A stretch of 50,139 bases of DNA from an uncultured Clostridia bacterium (GCA_944383305.1 CALWOZ010000017.1:1-50139), one strand, 5' to 3'. Shown: positions 1-8,034, counted from the stretch's first letter. Translations and numbers: made by a program. The notes: a model not told the origin generated them from the letters alone.

Positions 1-2
1 AA

Positions 3-233
3 TCCCCATTTATAATAAGGGAGATACAAACAGATAATGGAGTTGAATTTACTAATCTTCAAAGAAAAGAACAGGGACAAACAATGTTTGAAATGATATT
101 AAGAAAATTAGATATAAAATATACAAGAACAAGAATAGCTACACCAAGACATAATGGAAAGGTAAAACGCCAACATAGACAAGATAGTGAGAGATTTTAT
201 AAAAATTTAAAAATGTTTAATTTATTTGATTAA
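3..233 (+). pseudogene. IS481-type transposase, C-terminal catalytic fragment
   Basis: An open frame entering from the window edge encodes the last part of a DDE integrase core. It contains IQTDNGVEFTN, with the second catalytic Asp, and then ATPRHNGKVKRQHRQDSERFY, which aligns with the usual TPRHNGKVERSHR block of IS481-family transposases. The catalytic Glu of that block is Lys here, and the frame stops after KMFNLFD, before the usual C-terminal tail. The tail of the related remnant at 11494-11622 begins MFNLKDG, so this copy has diverged into a stop at that point. The 5' part lies outside the window. I infer a dead transposase. Confidence 0.75.
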
Positions 234-504
234 TAATTCATATAAAAATTATATAAAATAAAAAAAATAAACAAATTAACAGACTATATAAAGTAAAATT
301 ACGTATATAATAAAGTTAGTTATATTATAGATTTTGTATTTTATAAAAAATATTTTGGTAATACTATTAAAGTCTTATTAAACAAACATAAATTAAATTA
401 ATACTATAGTATATATTAACATATATTCTAGTATATAAATTAATAGAAATATTATAAAAATATAATATTTTATTATACAACATATTAATTTTAGGAGTGA
501 TTTT

Positions 505-1569
505 TTGAGAAAAATAGTTTTAACTGGTGGTGGAACTGCTGGTCACGTCAATCCCAATATAGCATTGATACCATTTTTAAAAGAAAAAGATTATCATATA
601 AGCTACATAGGTAGTAAAGATGGTATAGAAAAAAAACTTATAGAACCTTTTAATATAGATTATTATGAAATATCTACTGGTAAACTTAGAAGATATTTAG
701 ATTTTAAAAATATAACTGACAGTTTTAGAGTTATAAAGGGAGTGGGAGATGCTATATCTATTATAAAAAAAATTAAACCTAATATAATATTTTCTAAAGG
801 TGGATTTGTTAGTGTTCCTGTTGTTATAGGTGGATATTTTAATAAAGTACCTGTTATAATCCACGAATCTGATATAACTCCAGGACTTGCCAATAAAATA
901 TCTATACCATTTTCAAAAAAAGTTTGTGCTACGTTTCCTGAAACACTACAAAACATACCTAAAAATAAGGCTATATTAACTGGAACCCCTATAAGAACAG
1001 AACTTTTTAAAGGTTCTAAAGAAAAAGGACTAGAAATATGTAAATTTAAAAATAATAAGCCAATAATTTTAGTTATGGGTGGGTCTTTAGGCTCTGTAAG
1101 GATAAATAATGTATTAAGAGATTCTTTAGATATACTCTTAAAGGACTTTAATATAATTCACTTATGTGGTAAAAATAATTTGGATAATAATATAAATAAA
1201 GAGGGTTATTATCAACTAGAATATGCAACAAATGAACTTTCACATTTATTAGCTGTTAGTAGCTTAGTTGTTTCTCGAGCTGGTTCAAATTCTATATGTG
1301 AACTTTTAGCATTAAAAAAACCTAATTTATTAATACCTCTTTCAAAAAATGCTAGTCGAGGTGACCAAATATTAAATGCTAATTCTTTTAAAAATCAAGG
1401 ATTTAGTAACGTTTTATATGAAGAAGATTTATCTAAAGACACTCTTATAGAAAATATATATTCTTTGTCAAAACAACAAACAATATATATAAATACTATG
1501 AATACTTCTTCATTGAATAATTCCATTGATAAAATTTTGGAACAAATAGAAATTTTATGTAAAAATTGA
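505..1569 (+). CDS. murG: UDP-GlcNAc:undecaprenyl-PP-MurNAc-pentapeptide GlcNAc transferase MurG
   Basis: This GT28 glycosyltransferase makes lipid II from lipid I at the cytoplasmic face of the membrane. The 354-aa length is normal. The N-terminal [11 protein letters not shown] loop (residues about 8-18) and the C-terminal donor-binding stretch [17 protein letters not shown] (about 256-272) are both present. The start is TTG at 505, chosen because AGGAG lies 7 bases upstream and the family motif begins right after it. A strong hairpin follows at 1593-1642, so the gene is probably transcribed alone. It sits outside any division/cell-wall cluster and is followed by a gene of a family known to transport undecaprenyl phosphate, the carrier that MurG uses. 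Whether a second murG exists elsewhere cannot be seen here. Confidence 0.93.
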   Translation: MRKIVLTGGGTAGHVNPNIALIPFLKEKDYHISYIGSKDGIEKKLIEPFNIDYYEISTGKLRRYLDFKNITDSFRVIKGVGDAISIIKKIKPNIIFSKGGFVSVPVVIGGYFNKVPVIIHESDITPGLANKISIPFSKKVCATFPETLQNIPKNKAILTGTPIRTELFKGSKEKGLEICKFKNNKPIILVMGGSLGSVRINNVLRDSLDILLKDFNIIHLCGKNNLDNNINKEGYYQLEYATNELSHLLAVSSLVVSRAGSNSICELLALKKPNLLIPLSKNASRGDQILNANSFKNQGFSNVLYEEDLSKDTLIENIYSLSKQQTIYINTMNTSSLNNSIDKILEQIEILCKN

Positions 1570-1591
1570 TTTTTTATAAAACATATAATAT

Positions 1592-1765
1592 GACTAAAAA
1601 CGCTACATATGCCGTAAGTATAGGCATTTGTAGCGTTTTTAGCTTGGTTTTAAAATTTAATATTTTTATCTTACTTTTATTTTATACTTACTTTAGTTTG
1701 GATAAAATCTCATCACAAGTATACTTTCCTTTTAGTTTTATTTTCATAAGGATATAAATTAAAAA
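1592..1765. repeat. Left copy of a diverged direct repeat flanking the DUF368 gene
   Basis: The stretch from the hairpin to about 1765 reappears in the same orientation at 3073-3390. Shared blocks include the hairpin with its ACATATGCC core, a T-rich stretch, GATAAAATCTCATCACAA against AATCTTATGACAAATATG, and a TTTTAGTTTTATTTTCATAAGG-like block near 1730-1752. The match is clear in order but heavily diverged. I do not recognise a mobile element in it. Confidence 0.5.
1593..1642 (+). terminator. Rho-independent terminator after murG
   Basis: About 20 bp of nearly perfect stem (CTAAAAACGCTACATATGCC paired with GGCATTTGTAGCGTTTTTAG) around a short loop. The T-run lies inside the 3' arm. It starts 23 bases after the murG stop codon. 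A decayed version of the same hairpin occurs at 3073-3122. Confidence 0.8.
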
Positions 1766-1833
1766 AGTTATAAAACAGTATAAGGTGTGCTAGTATACAC
1801 TCTTTTTATCCAAGATTACAAACCTTGCTAAAT

Positions 1834-2679
1834 CTACTCAACCTTAACCTTGCTATTGAAATAATCCAAAATCATAGCAATCACAATACCAACTGCTATA
1901 CAGATAATATTTACTGCGATAGATTTACCTGTTGTAAAGCTAGATACTGGTATTGTCATCACTGTAGCCGCAATTACAATGCCAATAATCCCGTGAAATG
2001 CAATGGAGTAATAGTTTTGAAATAAGGCATTGATGGCTTTTGCAAGGCAGATGACAGTGACAAGTGCTCCGATACCCCCTGGAATTAAAATCCCTATATT
2101 AAAGTGCCCAATGCCGTCTACAAATGGAGTATATAAACCTAGTGGCATAAGCAGAGTAGAGAAACTCATACCCGGTGCAATCACACTTAAAGCCAGACAA
2201 AATCCACAGAATAAATACCATATAAAGTTTGGCTTTACTTCAATGGAAAACATTTGTAGTCCAATAAGTAATGCAAATATCACAAACATACATATAAGCA
2301 TAGAGATAAAAGAACCTTTGGTTCGCCCCTGTTCACCTGCCTCACGAAAGAGAGATGGCAACATACCCGTAATTAGTCCAATGAATACACAAACAGATGG
2401 TTCTGGGTACTTTTCAAGGAAAAAGGAGAGGATATTCGCCACACCAAGAAATCCGATGGCACCTCCGATAAATACTGGTATTAGTGGAGGTATATGGCTT
2501 TTAAAGTTCTTAAAGGGATTAGATAATAGCTCCATAATAGGCTTGTAGATTCCAAAGATTACACTTAACACTCCGCCTGAAATCCCTGGCAATACTGCAC
2601 CTAGACCAATCATCGCTCCCTGTACCATACGGTAGACAAATTGTAGGGGTGAAAAATTACTTTTCTGATTTTTATTCAT
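1834..2679 (-). CDS. DUF368 family (PopT-type) undecaprenyl phosphate transporter
   Basis: A 281-aa polytopic membrane protein with about eight hydrophobic segments. It contains the family's glycine-rich stretches GAVLPGISGGVLSVIFGIY (residues about 28-46) and the later repeat-like SVIAPGMSFSTLLMPLGLY (about 165-183). DUF368 proteins (PopT) were shown to move undecaprenyl phosphate back across the cytoplasmic membrane for cell-wall synthesis, in parallel with DedA-type UptA; that function is family knowledge, not visible here. AAAGGA lies 11 bases before the ATG and a good promoter sits at 2726-2754. Base use is unlike the neighbours: many C- and G-ending codons, with local G+C around 40-45%. 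With the flanking repeats, this points to horizontal acquisition. Confidence 0.88.
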   Translation of the reverse strand: MNKNQKSNFSPLQFVYRMVQGAMIGLGAVLPGISGGVLSVIFGIYKPIMELLSNPFKNFKSHIPPLIPVFIGGAIGFLGVANILSFFLEKYPEPSVCVFIGLITGMLPSLFREAGEQGRTKGSFISMLICMFVIFALLIGLQMFSIEVKPNFIWYLFCGFCLALSVIAPGMSFSTLLMPLGLYTPFVDGIGHFNIGILIPGGIGALVTVICLAKAINALFQNYYSIAFHGIIGIVIAATVMTIPVSSFTTGKSIAVNIICIAVGIVIAMILDYFNSKVKVE

Positions 2680-2725
2680 ATGTTCAAATATCCTTTCTTG
2701 TACATTTTTATTAATAGACTAGAAT

Positions 2726-2754
2726 ATTATACTATTATTCCCATTGATTTTCAA
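2726..2754 (-). promoter_or_regulatory. Sigma-A promoter of the DUF368 gene
   Basis: On the minus strand, TTGAAA (2754-2749), a 17-bp spacer and a perfect TATAAT (2731-2726) lie about 50 bases upstream of the start codon. Confidence 0.7.
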
Positions 2755-3630
2755 GTTGCTCAGGGAAGATAGACTATATTTGTCAATTTATCCTATCCTA
2801 ATTACTAATATGAGTATTCCTCTTAATGCAACTCTTAAATAGCCACATTTATTATTCTATGTACTATCTAATACAATAATGTATCTAAAATTAGACTTCT
2901 TGTATTTTTGGAATAATCTTTCATTCCTAAAGTTCAGGATTGTTCAGGCCCCAAACACCCCCAGTAATAAGAAAGGTGATTATAATAAGTCAATGATTAT
3001 TAAATAAGATTCTGTTACAATTAAAAGGAGTTAAAAATCTATCACTACAATTCTATCTTTACACTTATGTGGTTAAAAATATTACATATGCCATAAACAT
3101 AAACATTCCCAACATTTTTAACTTAGCTTTCAAGTTTGATAGTTTTTATATTATATTACTTTTTCTTTGTATTTTATTCATTTTACTCTTTGTTATAAAG
3201 TGGTATTCTGTCCAAAATCAACCAATCTTATAAGTTCATCGGTTAAATAAATCCTAAAATATAATGTCATAAATCTCTACTCTTATACATTGTCAAAATT
3301 CCTTTCCTTTAGTTTTTATAAAATCTTATGACAAATATGATTTCCTCTCAGTTTTATTTCTACAAAGGTATAGATTAAATTTGACAAAAAATATAGACTT
3401 TTCAAGTTCCAAAAAGGTTTTAACTGTTAAATACTCGATTTTTTAATATTTATTTTATAAGATGCATTTTCTATAACATATTTTTCTATTTTAGGACTTA
3501 TATTTGCCTCTATATCTCTATTTTTAAAGACCCTATAATATATAATTTTAAGTGTTGTATTAGCTATTATAATGGCTATAATTGGATTTTTATTACCTTT
3601 AAATTAATAAAGCCATAACTTAATGATATA
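2755..3630. other. Long gene-free spacer with decayed sequence
   Basis: There is no convincing gene on either strand. A patch near 2930-2970 is richer in G+C and probably belongs to the same acquired segment as the DUF368 gene. From 3073 to 3390 lies the right copy of the repeat seen at 1592-1765, with an extra insert of about 115 bases in its middle. On the plus strand near 3540-3606 a short hydrophobic frame ending IIGFLLPLN resembles the end of a membrane protein, but it is interrupted by stops and cannot be assigned. Confidence 0.5.
3073..3390. repeat. Right copy of the diverged direct repeat flanking the DUF368 gene
   Basis: It begins with a degenerate form of the murG terminator hairpin (TTAAAAATATTACATATGCC ... 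AACATTTTTAA), continues with a T-rich block, and ends with a TCAGTTTTATTTCTACAAAGGTATAG-like block matching 1730-1758. Orientation is the same as the left copy, so the DUF368 gene and its promoter lie between direct repeats. Confidence 0.5.
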
Positions 3631-3768
3631 AATCAATTTTTTCATACTTTGTATAAAAATAAACTAAAAAGCTATTCCTATTGTTTTTCTTACATAAAAT
3701 TTTAAGCAAAAAGTAAGTTTATAATTTTTATCTTGAAAACTAAAGTCATAGCTTAATTGATATTAATA
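3631..3768. repeat. Intergenic TCAATT inverted-repeat element, copy A
   Basis: The left end reads AATCAATTTTTTCATACTTTG and the right end AGTCATAGCTTAATTGATATT. The inside holds GCTATTCCTATTGTTTTTCTT pairing with ATCTTGAAAACTAAAGTCATAGC. Outer TCAATT/AATTGA ends and an internal long hairpin define the family. It abuts the terminator of the aldo/keto reductase gene. Confidence 0.7.
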
Positions 3769-3804
3769 AAAAATGTGAAGACAAAGTTTATCTTCACATT
3801 TTAT
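3766..3804 (-). terminator. Terminator of the aldo/keto reductase gene
   Basis: In the direction of transcription the stem is AAAATGTGAAGATAAA pairing with the TTTGTCTTCACATTTT arm, followed by T residues. The stem is nearly identical to the hairpin at 5658-5692. Confidence 0.8.
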
Positions 3805-3812
3805 TTTAAATA

Positions 3813-4673
3813 CTAGATTTTATCTTTTCTTTGTTCTACAAGCTGTGCCATAAATTCAACAGCTTCTGGTGTTTGATGGTTAAAAAATAGGCTATTTTTT
3901 GTATCTAACTTGCTAATTTCAATTAAATCTTCATTTGAAAGTTTAAAGTCAAATATTTCAAAATTTTCTTTCATTCTTTCTATATGAGTAGATTTAGCAA
4001 GTGCTACTATATCTCTTTGTACTAACCAGCGTAAAATAACTTGTGCTATACTTTTATTATACTTATCACCTATTTTTTTAAGTACTTCATTTTTAAACAT
4101 ATCCCCTCTTCCTTCACCAAAAGGAGCCCAACTTTGTATTTGAACATTATTTTTTATCATATTTTTTTGTGCATATATTTGTTGGTTAAAAGGATTAGTT
4201 TCCACTTGGTTTACTTGTGGTGTTACTTTATTAAATAAGCAAATATCAGATAGTCTATCTGGATAAAAATTACTTACCCCTATTGAACGAATTTTCTTTT
4301 CTTCATATAAATCTTCCAAAGCTCTATAAGCTCCATAATAATCATTAAATGGTTGATGTAATAACACTAAATCTAAATAATTAGTTTGTAACTTTTCCAT
4401 AGACTGTAATACAGACTTTTTAGTTTCTTCATATCCATAATTAGATATCCATACTTTTGTTGTTAAAAAAATTTCTTCACGAGGTATACCGCATTTTAAA
4501 ATAGCATTTCCTACTTCTTCTTCATTAAAATATGCTTGAGCTGTATCTATTAATCTATATCCTACTGAAATAGCATCTATTACACATCTTTCACATTCTT
4601 CTTTTGATACTTGATACACTCCATATCCAAGAATTGGGATTTTTACCCCATTATTTAAAGTTACATATTCCAT
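3813..4673 (-). CDS. Aldo/keto reductase (AKR superfamily)
   Basis: An NAD(P)H-dependent carbonyl reductase of 286 aa, complete and of normal length. The catalytic tetrad is visible: Asp43 and Tyr48 in IDTAQAYFNEEEVG, Lys73 in TTKVW, and His106 in LLHQPF. SNFYPDRL and the NQVETNPF strand are also typical of AKR5-like bacterial members. The physiological substrate cannot be read from the sequence; small aldehydes are likely given the regulator. It is divergent from a MerR-family gene, and the shared 100-bp spacer holds a promoter with the stretched spacer typical of MerR activation. An AGGAAG ribosome site precedes the ATG. It ends in a strong terminator. Confidence 0.92.
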   Translation of the reverse strand: MEYVTLNNGVKIPILGYGVYQVSKEECERCVIDAISVGYRLIDTAQAYFNEEEVGNAILKCGIPREEIFLTTKVWISNYGYEETKKSVLQSMEKLQTNYLDLVLLHQPFNDYYGAYRALEDLYEEKKIRSIGVSNFYPDRLSDICLFNKVTPQVNQVETNPFNQQIYAQKNMIKNNVQIQSWAPFGEGRGDMFKNEVLKKIGDKYNKSIAQVILRWLVQRDIVALAKSTHIERMKENFEIFDFKLSNEDLIEISKLDTKNSLFFNHQTPEAVEFMAQLVEQRKDKI

Positions 4674-4714
4674 TTTACATACTTCCTTTCTCTATGATTA
4701 TATTGTATAATGTA

Positions 4715-4745
4715 ATTATAATATACGGTAGTTACTACCTGTCAA
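4715..4745 (-). promoter_or_regulatory. MerR-type promoter/operator of the aldo/keto reductase gene
   Basis: On the minus strand TTGACA (4745-4740) and TATAAT (4720-4715) are both consensus, but they are 19 bp apart. The spacer carries a perfect 13-bp dyad, GGTAGTAACTACC (4739-4727). An over-long 19-bp spacer with a centred dyad is the hallmark of promoters untwisted and activated by MerR-family proteins. The divergent MerR gene at 4774 is the obvious candidate. Confidence 0.85.
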
Positions 4746-4773
4746 TAATATTTTTATTAGAAAGGAAATTTTT

Positions 4774-5145
4774 ATGTATACAATGAAACAAACTTGTCAA
4801 ATGGTAAATATGAATTATGAAACATTAAAATTTTATTGTAATCAAGGACTTATACCAAATGTTAAAAGAAATAAAAATAACCATAGAATATTTGATGATG
4901 AAGATATCGATTGGATAAAAGGATTAATTTGCCTTAAAAATTGTGGAATGAGTATAAAGGAAATGCAAAAATATTTAAAACTATGTTTAAATGGTAATAG
5001 TACTATTCTAGAACGTAAACTAATATTAAATGAAAAACGAGAAGAATTATTAGAAAAAATAAATATTTTAAATGATGCAATAGAATATATTAACCAAAAA
5101 CAAATTTATTATGATAATATTTTAGATAATATGACAAATTATTAA
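4774..5145 (+). CDS. MerR family transcriptional regulator
   Basis: A 123-aa regulator. Residues 1-70 form the winged helix-turn-helix of MerR proteins (MKQTCQMVNMNYETLKFYCNQGLI, then HRIFDDEDIDWIKGLICLKNCGMSIKEM). Residues about 80-115 form the usual dimerising coiled coil. There is no C-terminal metal or drug-binding domain. Cysteines in the HTH-linker region (LICLKNCGMS) could sense aldehydes or thiol stress, as known for AdhR-type relatives; this is inference. The ATG follows AGAAAGGAAA. The gene is divergent from the aldo/keto reductase, whose promoter has the 19-bp spacer and dyad expected of its target. Confidence 0.9.
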   Translation: MYTMKQTCQMVNMNYETLKFYCNQGLIPNVKRNKNNHRIFDDEDIDWIKGLICLKNCGMSIKEMQKYLKLCLNGNSTILERKLILNEKREELLEKINILNDAIEYINQKQIYYDNILDNMTNY

Positions 5146-5375
5146 TTAAATTTTTAAATTTGCCTTAAGACAAAATTCTCTCCAATATTATAAGAGTTAT
5201 TAATTATATTAAAAAATACCAACATAAAATGGGACAATATACTATTTTAATATTATTTATTATATATATTTTTCTATATATTACTATTTATATATTTTAT
5301 CACAAATAATATATTTGTTAAAAATTTATTTTTTACTTATTATCACAAACTTTTCTCAATTTATATTTAGAATAA
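5146..5375. other. AT-rich spacer with no recognised feature
   Basis: The 640-bp gap after merR has no convincing open frame on either strand. Its first 230 bases show nothing recognisable; the rest is filled by two adjacent intergenic repeat elements and a terminator, listed separately. Confidence 0.5.
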
Positions 5376-5529
5376 AATCAATTTTTTTGATACTTTGTAT
5401 AAAAATAAACAAGCTATTCCTATTATTCTTCTTCGATAATGTGGTAAGTTTATTTATTTTGACGCAAAGCGTCAAAATAAATGAATTGTAATAGGATTAG
5501 TTTATCTCGAAACATATCTTAATTGAAAC
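5376..5529. repeat. Intergenic TCAATT inverted-repeat element, copy B1
   Basis: It begins AAATCAATTTTTTTGATACT and ends CATATCTTAATTGAAAC. CTATTCCTATTA on the left pairs with TAATAGGATTAG on the right. At the centre sits a perfect hairpin, TTTATTTTGACGC-AAA-GCGTCAAAATAAA (about 5454-5482), absent from other copies. The whole unit can fold into one long imperfect stem. Confidence 0.65.
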
Positions 5530-5655
5530 AGTCAATTTTTTAATACTTTGTATTAAAAAACAGCAATTCCTAAATATTTTAGAGTAAAAATTAAAACAAA
5601 AACCCGTTTATAATTTTTACTCTAAAATATTTAGTCATAGCTTAATTGAAATTAA
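5530..5655. repeat. Intergenic TCAATT inverted-repeat element, copy B2, with 24-bp perfect stem
   Basis: Directly adjoins B1. It begins AGTCAATTTTTTAATACTTTG and ends AGTCATAGCTTAATTGAAATT. The centre is a perfect 24-bp inverted repeat (5570-5593 with 5611-5634) around a 17-base loop, AAACAAAAACCCGTTTA, that is almost unchanged in copies C and D although the stem sequence there is different. Confidence 0.75.
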
Positions 5656-5657
5656 TA

Positions 5658-5692
5658 AAAAATGTGAAGATAAAATTTATCTTCACATTTTT
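5658..5692 (-). terminator. Terminator of the secreted repeat-protein gene
   Basis: AAAAATGTGAAGATAAA pairs with TTTATCTTCACATTTTT, giving a strong hairpin with a T-run on the minus strand, 90 bases after the stop codon at 5786. Confidence 0.75.
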
Positions 5693-5785
5693 ATTTAACT
5701 TATTTTAAAAGATTATTCATAAATTCAACTATTTATAGTATTATTTAAAGTTATTTTTATATATAGTTTTAACTAAATCTTATTA

Positions 5786-7042
5786 TTAATTTAATATTAA
5801 AATTTTAACAGGGTTATTAATAGGTGGTAAACTTCTAGTCATAATAGGACTATATTCTATTTCTAATTTTTGTCCTTCTATCATCCAGTCATATGCATTT
5901 AATCCAGTACCATTTTTATATTCAATTTTTACATCATCGTGTAAATTTAAAATAATATCTCCCATTTTTTCATCTGTCACTAAAATTTGTTCATTTTCTT
6001 TATCTACACTTTTAATTGTAGCAGTACCTTTTATAACTTCTTGATTAGTTTCTTCTTCCACTATATCTTGGTTTGATTTTTCTACTACTTTTACACTTTT
6101 TGGTGTAGTCATAGGTGGTATGCTCATAGTCATAGCTTTACCTAAAACTACTTCTAAAGATTGTCCCTCTTTAAGTTCTGTATCATCTGTTGTATACTCT
6201 ACTTTAAAGTCTGGAGCTAATGTTAATACAACTTCACCTATTTCTTCGTCTTTAAATAATACTCTTGTATTTTCACCATCTTTTTCCACACTTAAAATTT
6301 CACCATAAGAAATTTTATCCACAACTTTTACACTTTTTGGTGTATTAACAGGTGGCTGACTAGCAGTCATAATATCTCCATATTCTACCTCTAATGCTTG
6401 ACCTATCATAAGTTCTTTATCTTCTGTTGTATACTCTATTTTTATATCTTTAATATTTAAAACAACTGTACCTTTTTGAGAATCTTCTACTGTAACTGTA
6501 TTTTTATCTTCATCTATATCTGTTATAATAATAGGATTTTGTCTAGTTTCTACTGTTGTTTCTGTATCCACTTGCACTTCATCACCAATAACTAAAGTAT
6601 TTTCAGCTGTTATTTCATTTTGTATGCCTACTAAATCTAATAATTCTACTGGAACATAAGTAACCCCTTCTTTAACAATAGGTGCTTGACCTAAAGGCTG
6701 TGGAGCCATTCTTAAAAATGTATAAGCATCTGCTGTTGTTGAAAATGTTATAAAATGTGGTGCTTTTGTTATACTTATAATTTTAGTATTTGCATCATAA
6801 GCTATTTCATAACCAAGTTTTTCAAAAATAGCTCTAACTGGTAATAAATATTTATCATTTTCTTTTATAAGATTAATTCCTTCTAATAATTCACCATTTA
6901 CATATATTTGATTTTGTTTATCACTACCTTGTTCTAAAGCTTGTTGTTGTGTATTTTTAACATTATTGTTTGCAAAAACACTTGTTGCCATTAATGTAGC
7001 AATAGCTATCATAGGTATAATTCTTTTTATATTTTTTTTCAT
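5786..7042 (-). CDS. Secreted protein with copper-amine-oxidase N-like domain and three tandem repeats
   Basis: The preferred start is the ATG at 7042, because GGAGG lies 8 bases upstream; an in-frame TTG at 7057 would overlap that ribosome site. The 418-aa product has a signal peptide (MKKNIKRIIPMIAIATLMATSVFA). Residues about 45-150 match the copper amine oxidase N-terminal domain fold (YLLPVRAIFEKLGYEIAYD ... TYVPVELL), known as a cell-surface module and not an enzyme. Three repeats of about 75 residues follow, each with an I(K/E)YTT-like strand, a GQxLEV strand and an S-PP-x-P-KSVKV ending such as MTMSIPPMTTPKSVKV; the third repeat ends NPVKILILN. The repeats look like small beta barrels. 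Function is unknown; a wall-associated role is likely. Confidence 0.85.
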   Translation of the reverse strand: MKKNIKRIIPMIAIATLMATSVFANNNVKNTQQQALEQGSDKQNQIYVNGELLEGINLIKENDKYLLPVRAIFEKLGYEIAYDANTKIISITKAPHFITFSTTADAYTFLRMAPQPLGQAPIVKEGVTYVPVELLDLVGIQNEITAENTLVIGDEVQVDTETTVETRQNPIIITDIDEDKNTVTVEDSQKGTVVLNIKDIKIEYTTEDKELMIGQALEVEYGDIMTASQPPVNTPKSVKVVDKISYGEILSVEKDGENTRVLFKDEEIGEVVLTLAPDFKVEYTTDDTELKEGQSLEVVLGKAMTMSIPPMTTPKSVKVVEKSNQDIVEEETNQEVIKGTATIKSVDKENEQILVTDEKMGDIILNLHDDVKIEYKNGTGLNAYDWMIEGQKLEIEYSPIMTRSLPPINNPVKILILN

Positions 7043-7152
7043 AATAATTTCCTCCAAATTTATATTAATATTTTTAATTTTTTGTTTTATATTTATTTAA
7101 ACGCAATATATTTTTAATAGTTCCAAAAAAATTAAAATTTTTTAAATAAAAT

Positions 7153-7206
7153 TAAAAGGTTATATTAAATATTAGATAATATACTAATATTTAATATAAC
7201 CTTTTA
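7153..7206 (-). terminator. Terminator after the small membrane-anchored protein gene
   Basis: A perfect 23-bp inverted repeat (arms 7153-7175 and 7184-7206; TAAAAGGTTATATTAAATATTAG) with an 8-base loop. It begins 12 bases after the stop codon at 7218. Its symmetry would let it act on both strands. Confidence 0.85.
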
Positions 7207-7217
7207 TAAAATATATA

Positions 7218-7673
7218 TTATTTAGAGGAACTTTTCTTAGCCTCTTTTTCTTTTTGTTTTTTAGCCTTTTTAATTTCTTTAAGTTCTTTATCTGTTTTCA
7301 TACCTACAACACTTACAATATAAATACCTGCTAGCTCAACTTTAACATTTTTTTTAACAGTTATGGCATTAAAAACTTTTTTATCACACATTAAAGTCAT
7401 TATCTGAGGACCTATTTTTGCTTGTACAAAATAAAGTTTTAAAAATTTATATATTTTAGGCATTTGTTCAGTGACAATTTTAGGCATATTAACTTCTGTT
7501 ATTTTTGTTTTTTTCTTATCTATGACAAAAATTGTAGTAGTTTGTTTTGAACGATTTATCATATCTTGATGATCGCCCATTTTTTTAGTAGCTTTTTTAT
7601 TTAAGTAATATAAACCTCCTAATATAACACCTACAATTATAGTAATAATAATTATTATATCACCTGTGCTCAA
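7218..7673 (-). CDS. Small membrane-anchored protein of unknown function
   Basis: I do not recognise this 151-aa protein. Residues about 5-27 (DIIIIITIIVGVILGGLYYL) form a single N-terminal membrane segment followed by Lys-rich residues, so the rest probably faces the cytoplasm. The middle (about 45-125) is a compact alpha/beta-looking region with ITEVNMPKIVTEQMPKIYKF and KVELAGIYIVSVVG. The C-terminus is a highly charged Lys-rich tail (KKAKKQKEKEAKKSSSK). AAGGGAG precedes the ATG. It lies between a tRNA gene and its own strong terminator, so it is probably a single-gene unit. Confidence 0.75.
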   Translation of the reverse strand: MSTGDIIIIITIIVGVILGGLYYLNKKATKKMGDHQDMINRSKQTTTIFVIDKKKTKITEVNMPKIVTEQMPKIYKFLKLYFVQAKIGPQIMTLMCDKKVFNAITVKKNVKVELAGIYIVSVVGMKTDKELKEIKKAKKQKEKEAKKSSSK

Positions 7674-7703
7674 TATAAAATCTCCCTTCTTTAAACAATA
7701 TAA

Positions 7704-7777
7704 AGCTGACGAGCGGACTTGAACCGCCGAACCTCTTCATTACCAATGAAGTGCTCTACCTGCTGAGCTACGCCAGC
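7704..7777 (-). tRNA. tRNA-Thr (anticodon GGU)
   Basis: The minus strand reads GCTGGCGTAGCTCAGCAGG at the 5' end. The acceptor stem GCTGGCG pairs with CGTCAGC, with one G-U pair. The anticodon arm is CTTCA-TTGGTAA-TGAAG, giving anticodon GGT. The T arm contains GGTTCAAGTCC. No 3' CCA is encoded; the bases after the stem are TTTA. Confidence 0.95.
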
Positions 7778-7885
7778 ATATTCAATTAATCTTAACATAT
7801 ATATTTATAAAAGTCAAGTTATATATAAAAAACGGAATTTCTATTACTATCTGTATTATTAAAATAAATAATAATTTATAATTTT

Positions 7886-8034
7886 AAATCAATTTTTTTG
7901 ATACTCTGTATAAAAAACAGCTATTCCTATTAGTTTTCTTCAATATTTTGGAAAGTATTTCAAAAGAATTAAAACAAAAACCCTTTTATAATTTTTGTCT
8001 TGAAAACTAAAGTTATAGCTTAGTGAAATTAATC
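7886..8034. repeat. Intergenic TCAATT inverted-repeat element, copy C
   Basis: It begins AAATCAATTTTTTTGATACTC and ends AGTTATAGCTTAGTGAAATTA. CTATTAGTTTTCTTCAA pairs with TTGAAAACTAAAGTTATAG, with the loop region AAAACAAAAACCCTTTTATAA between them. It abuts the terminator at 8040. Bases from about 7795 onward are closely matched by 11745-12063, the matching position behind the next SLH gene. Confidence 0.7.

Noticed and set aside
1566..1757. 63-aa open frame directly after murG
   Set aside because: It runs through the terminator hairpin and a decayed repeat; the hydrophobic product is what AT-rich DNA gives by chance, and no ribosome site is present.
2030..2548. 172-aa plus-strand open frame opposite the DUF368 gene
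   Set aside because: The minus strand encodes a complete, recognisable membrane protein with promoter and ribosome site.
3536..3606. Short hydrophobic frame ending IIGFLLPLN, possible transporter remnant
   Set aside because: It is interrupted by stops and too short to assign to any family.
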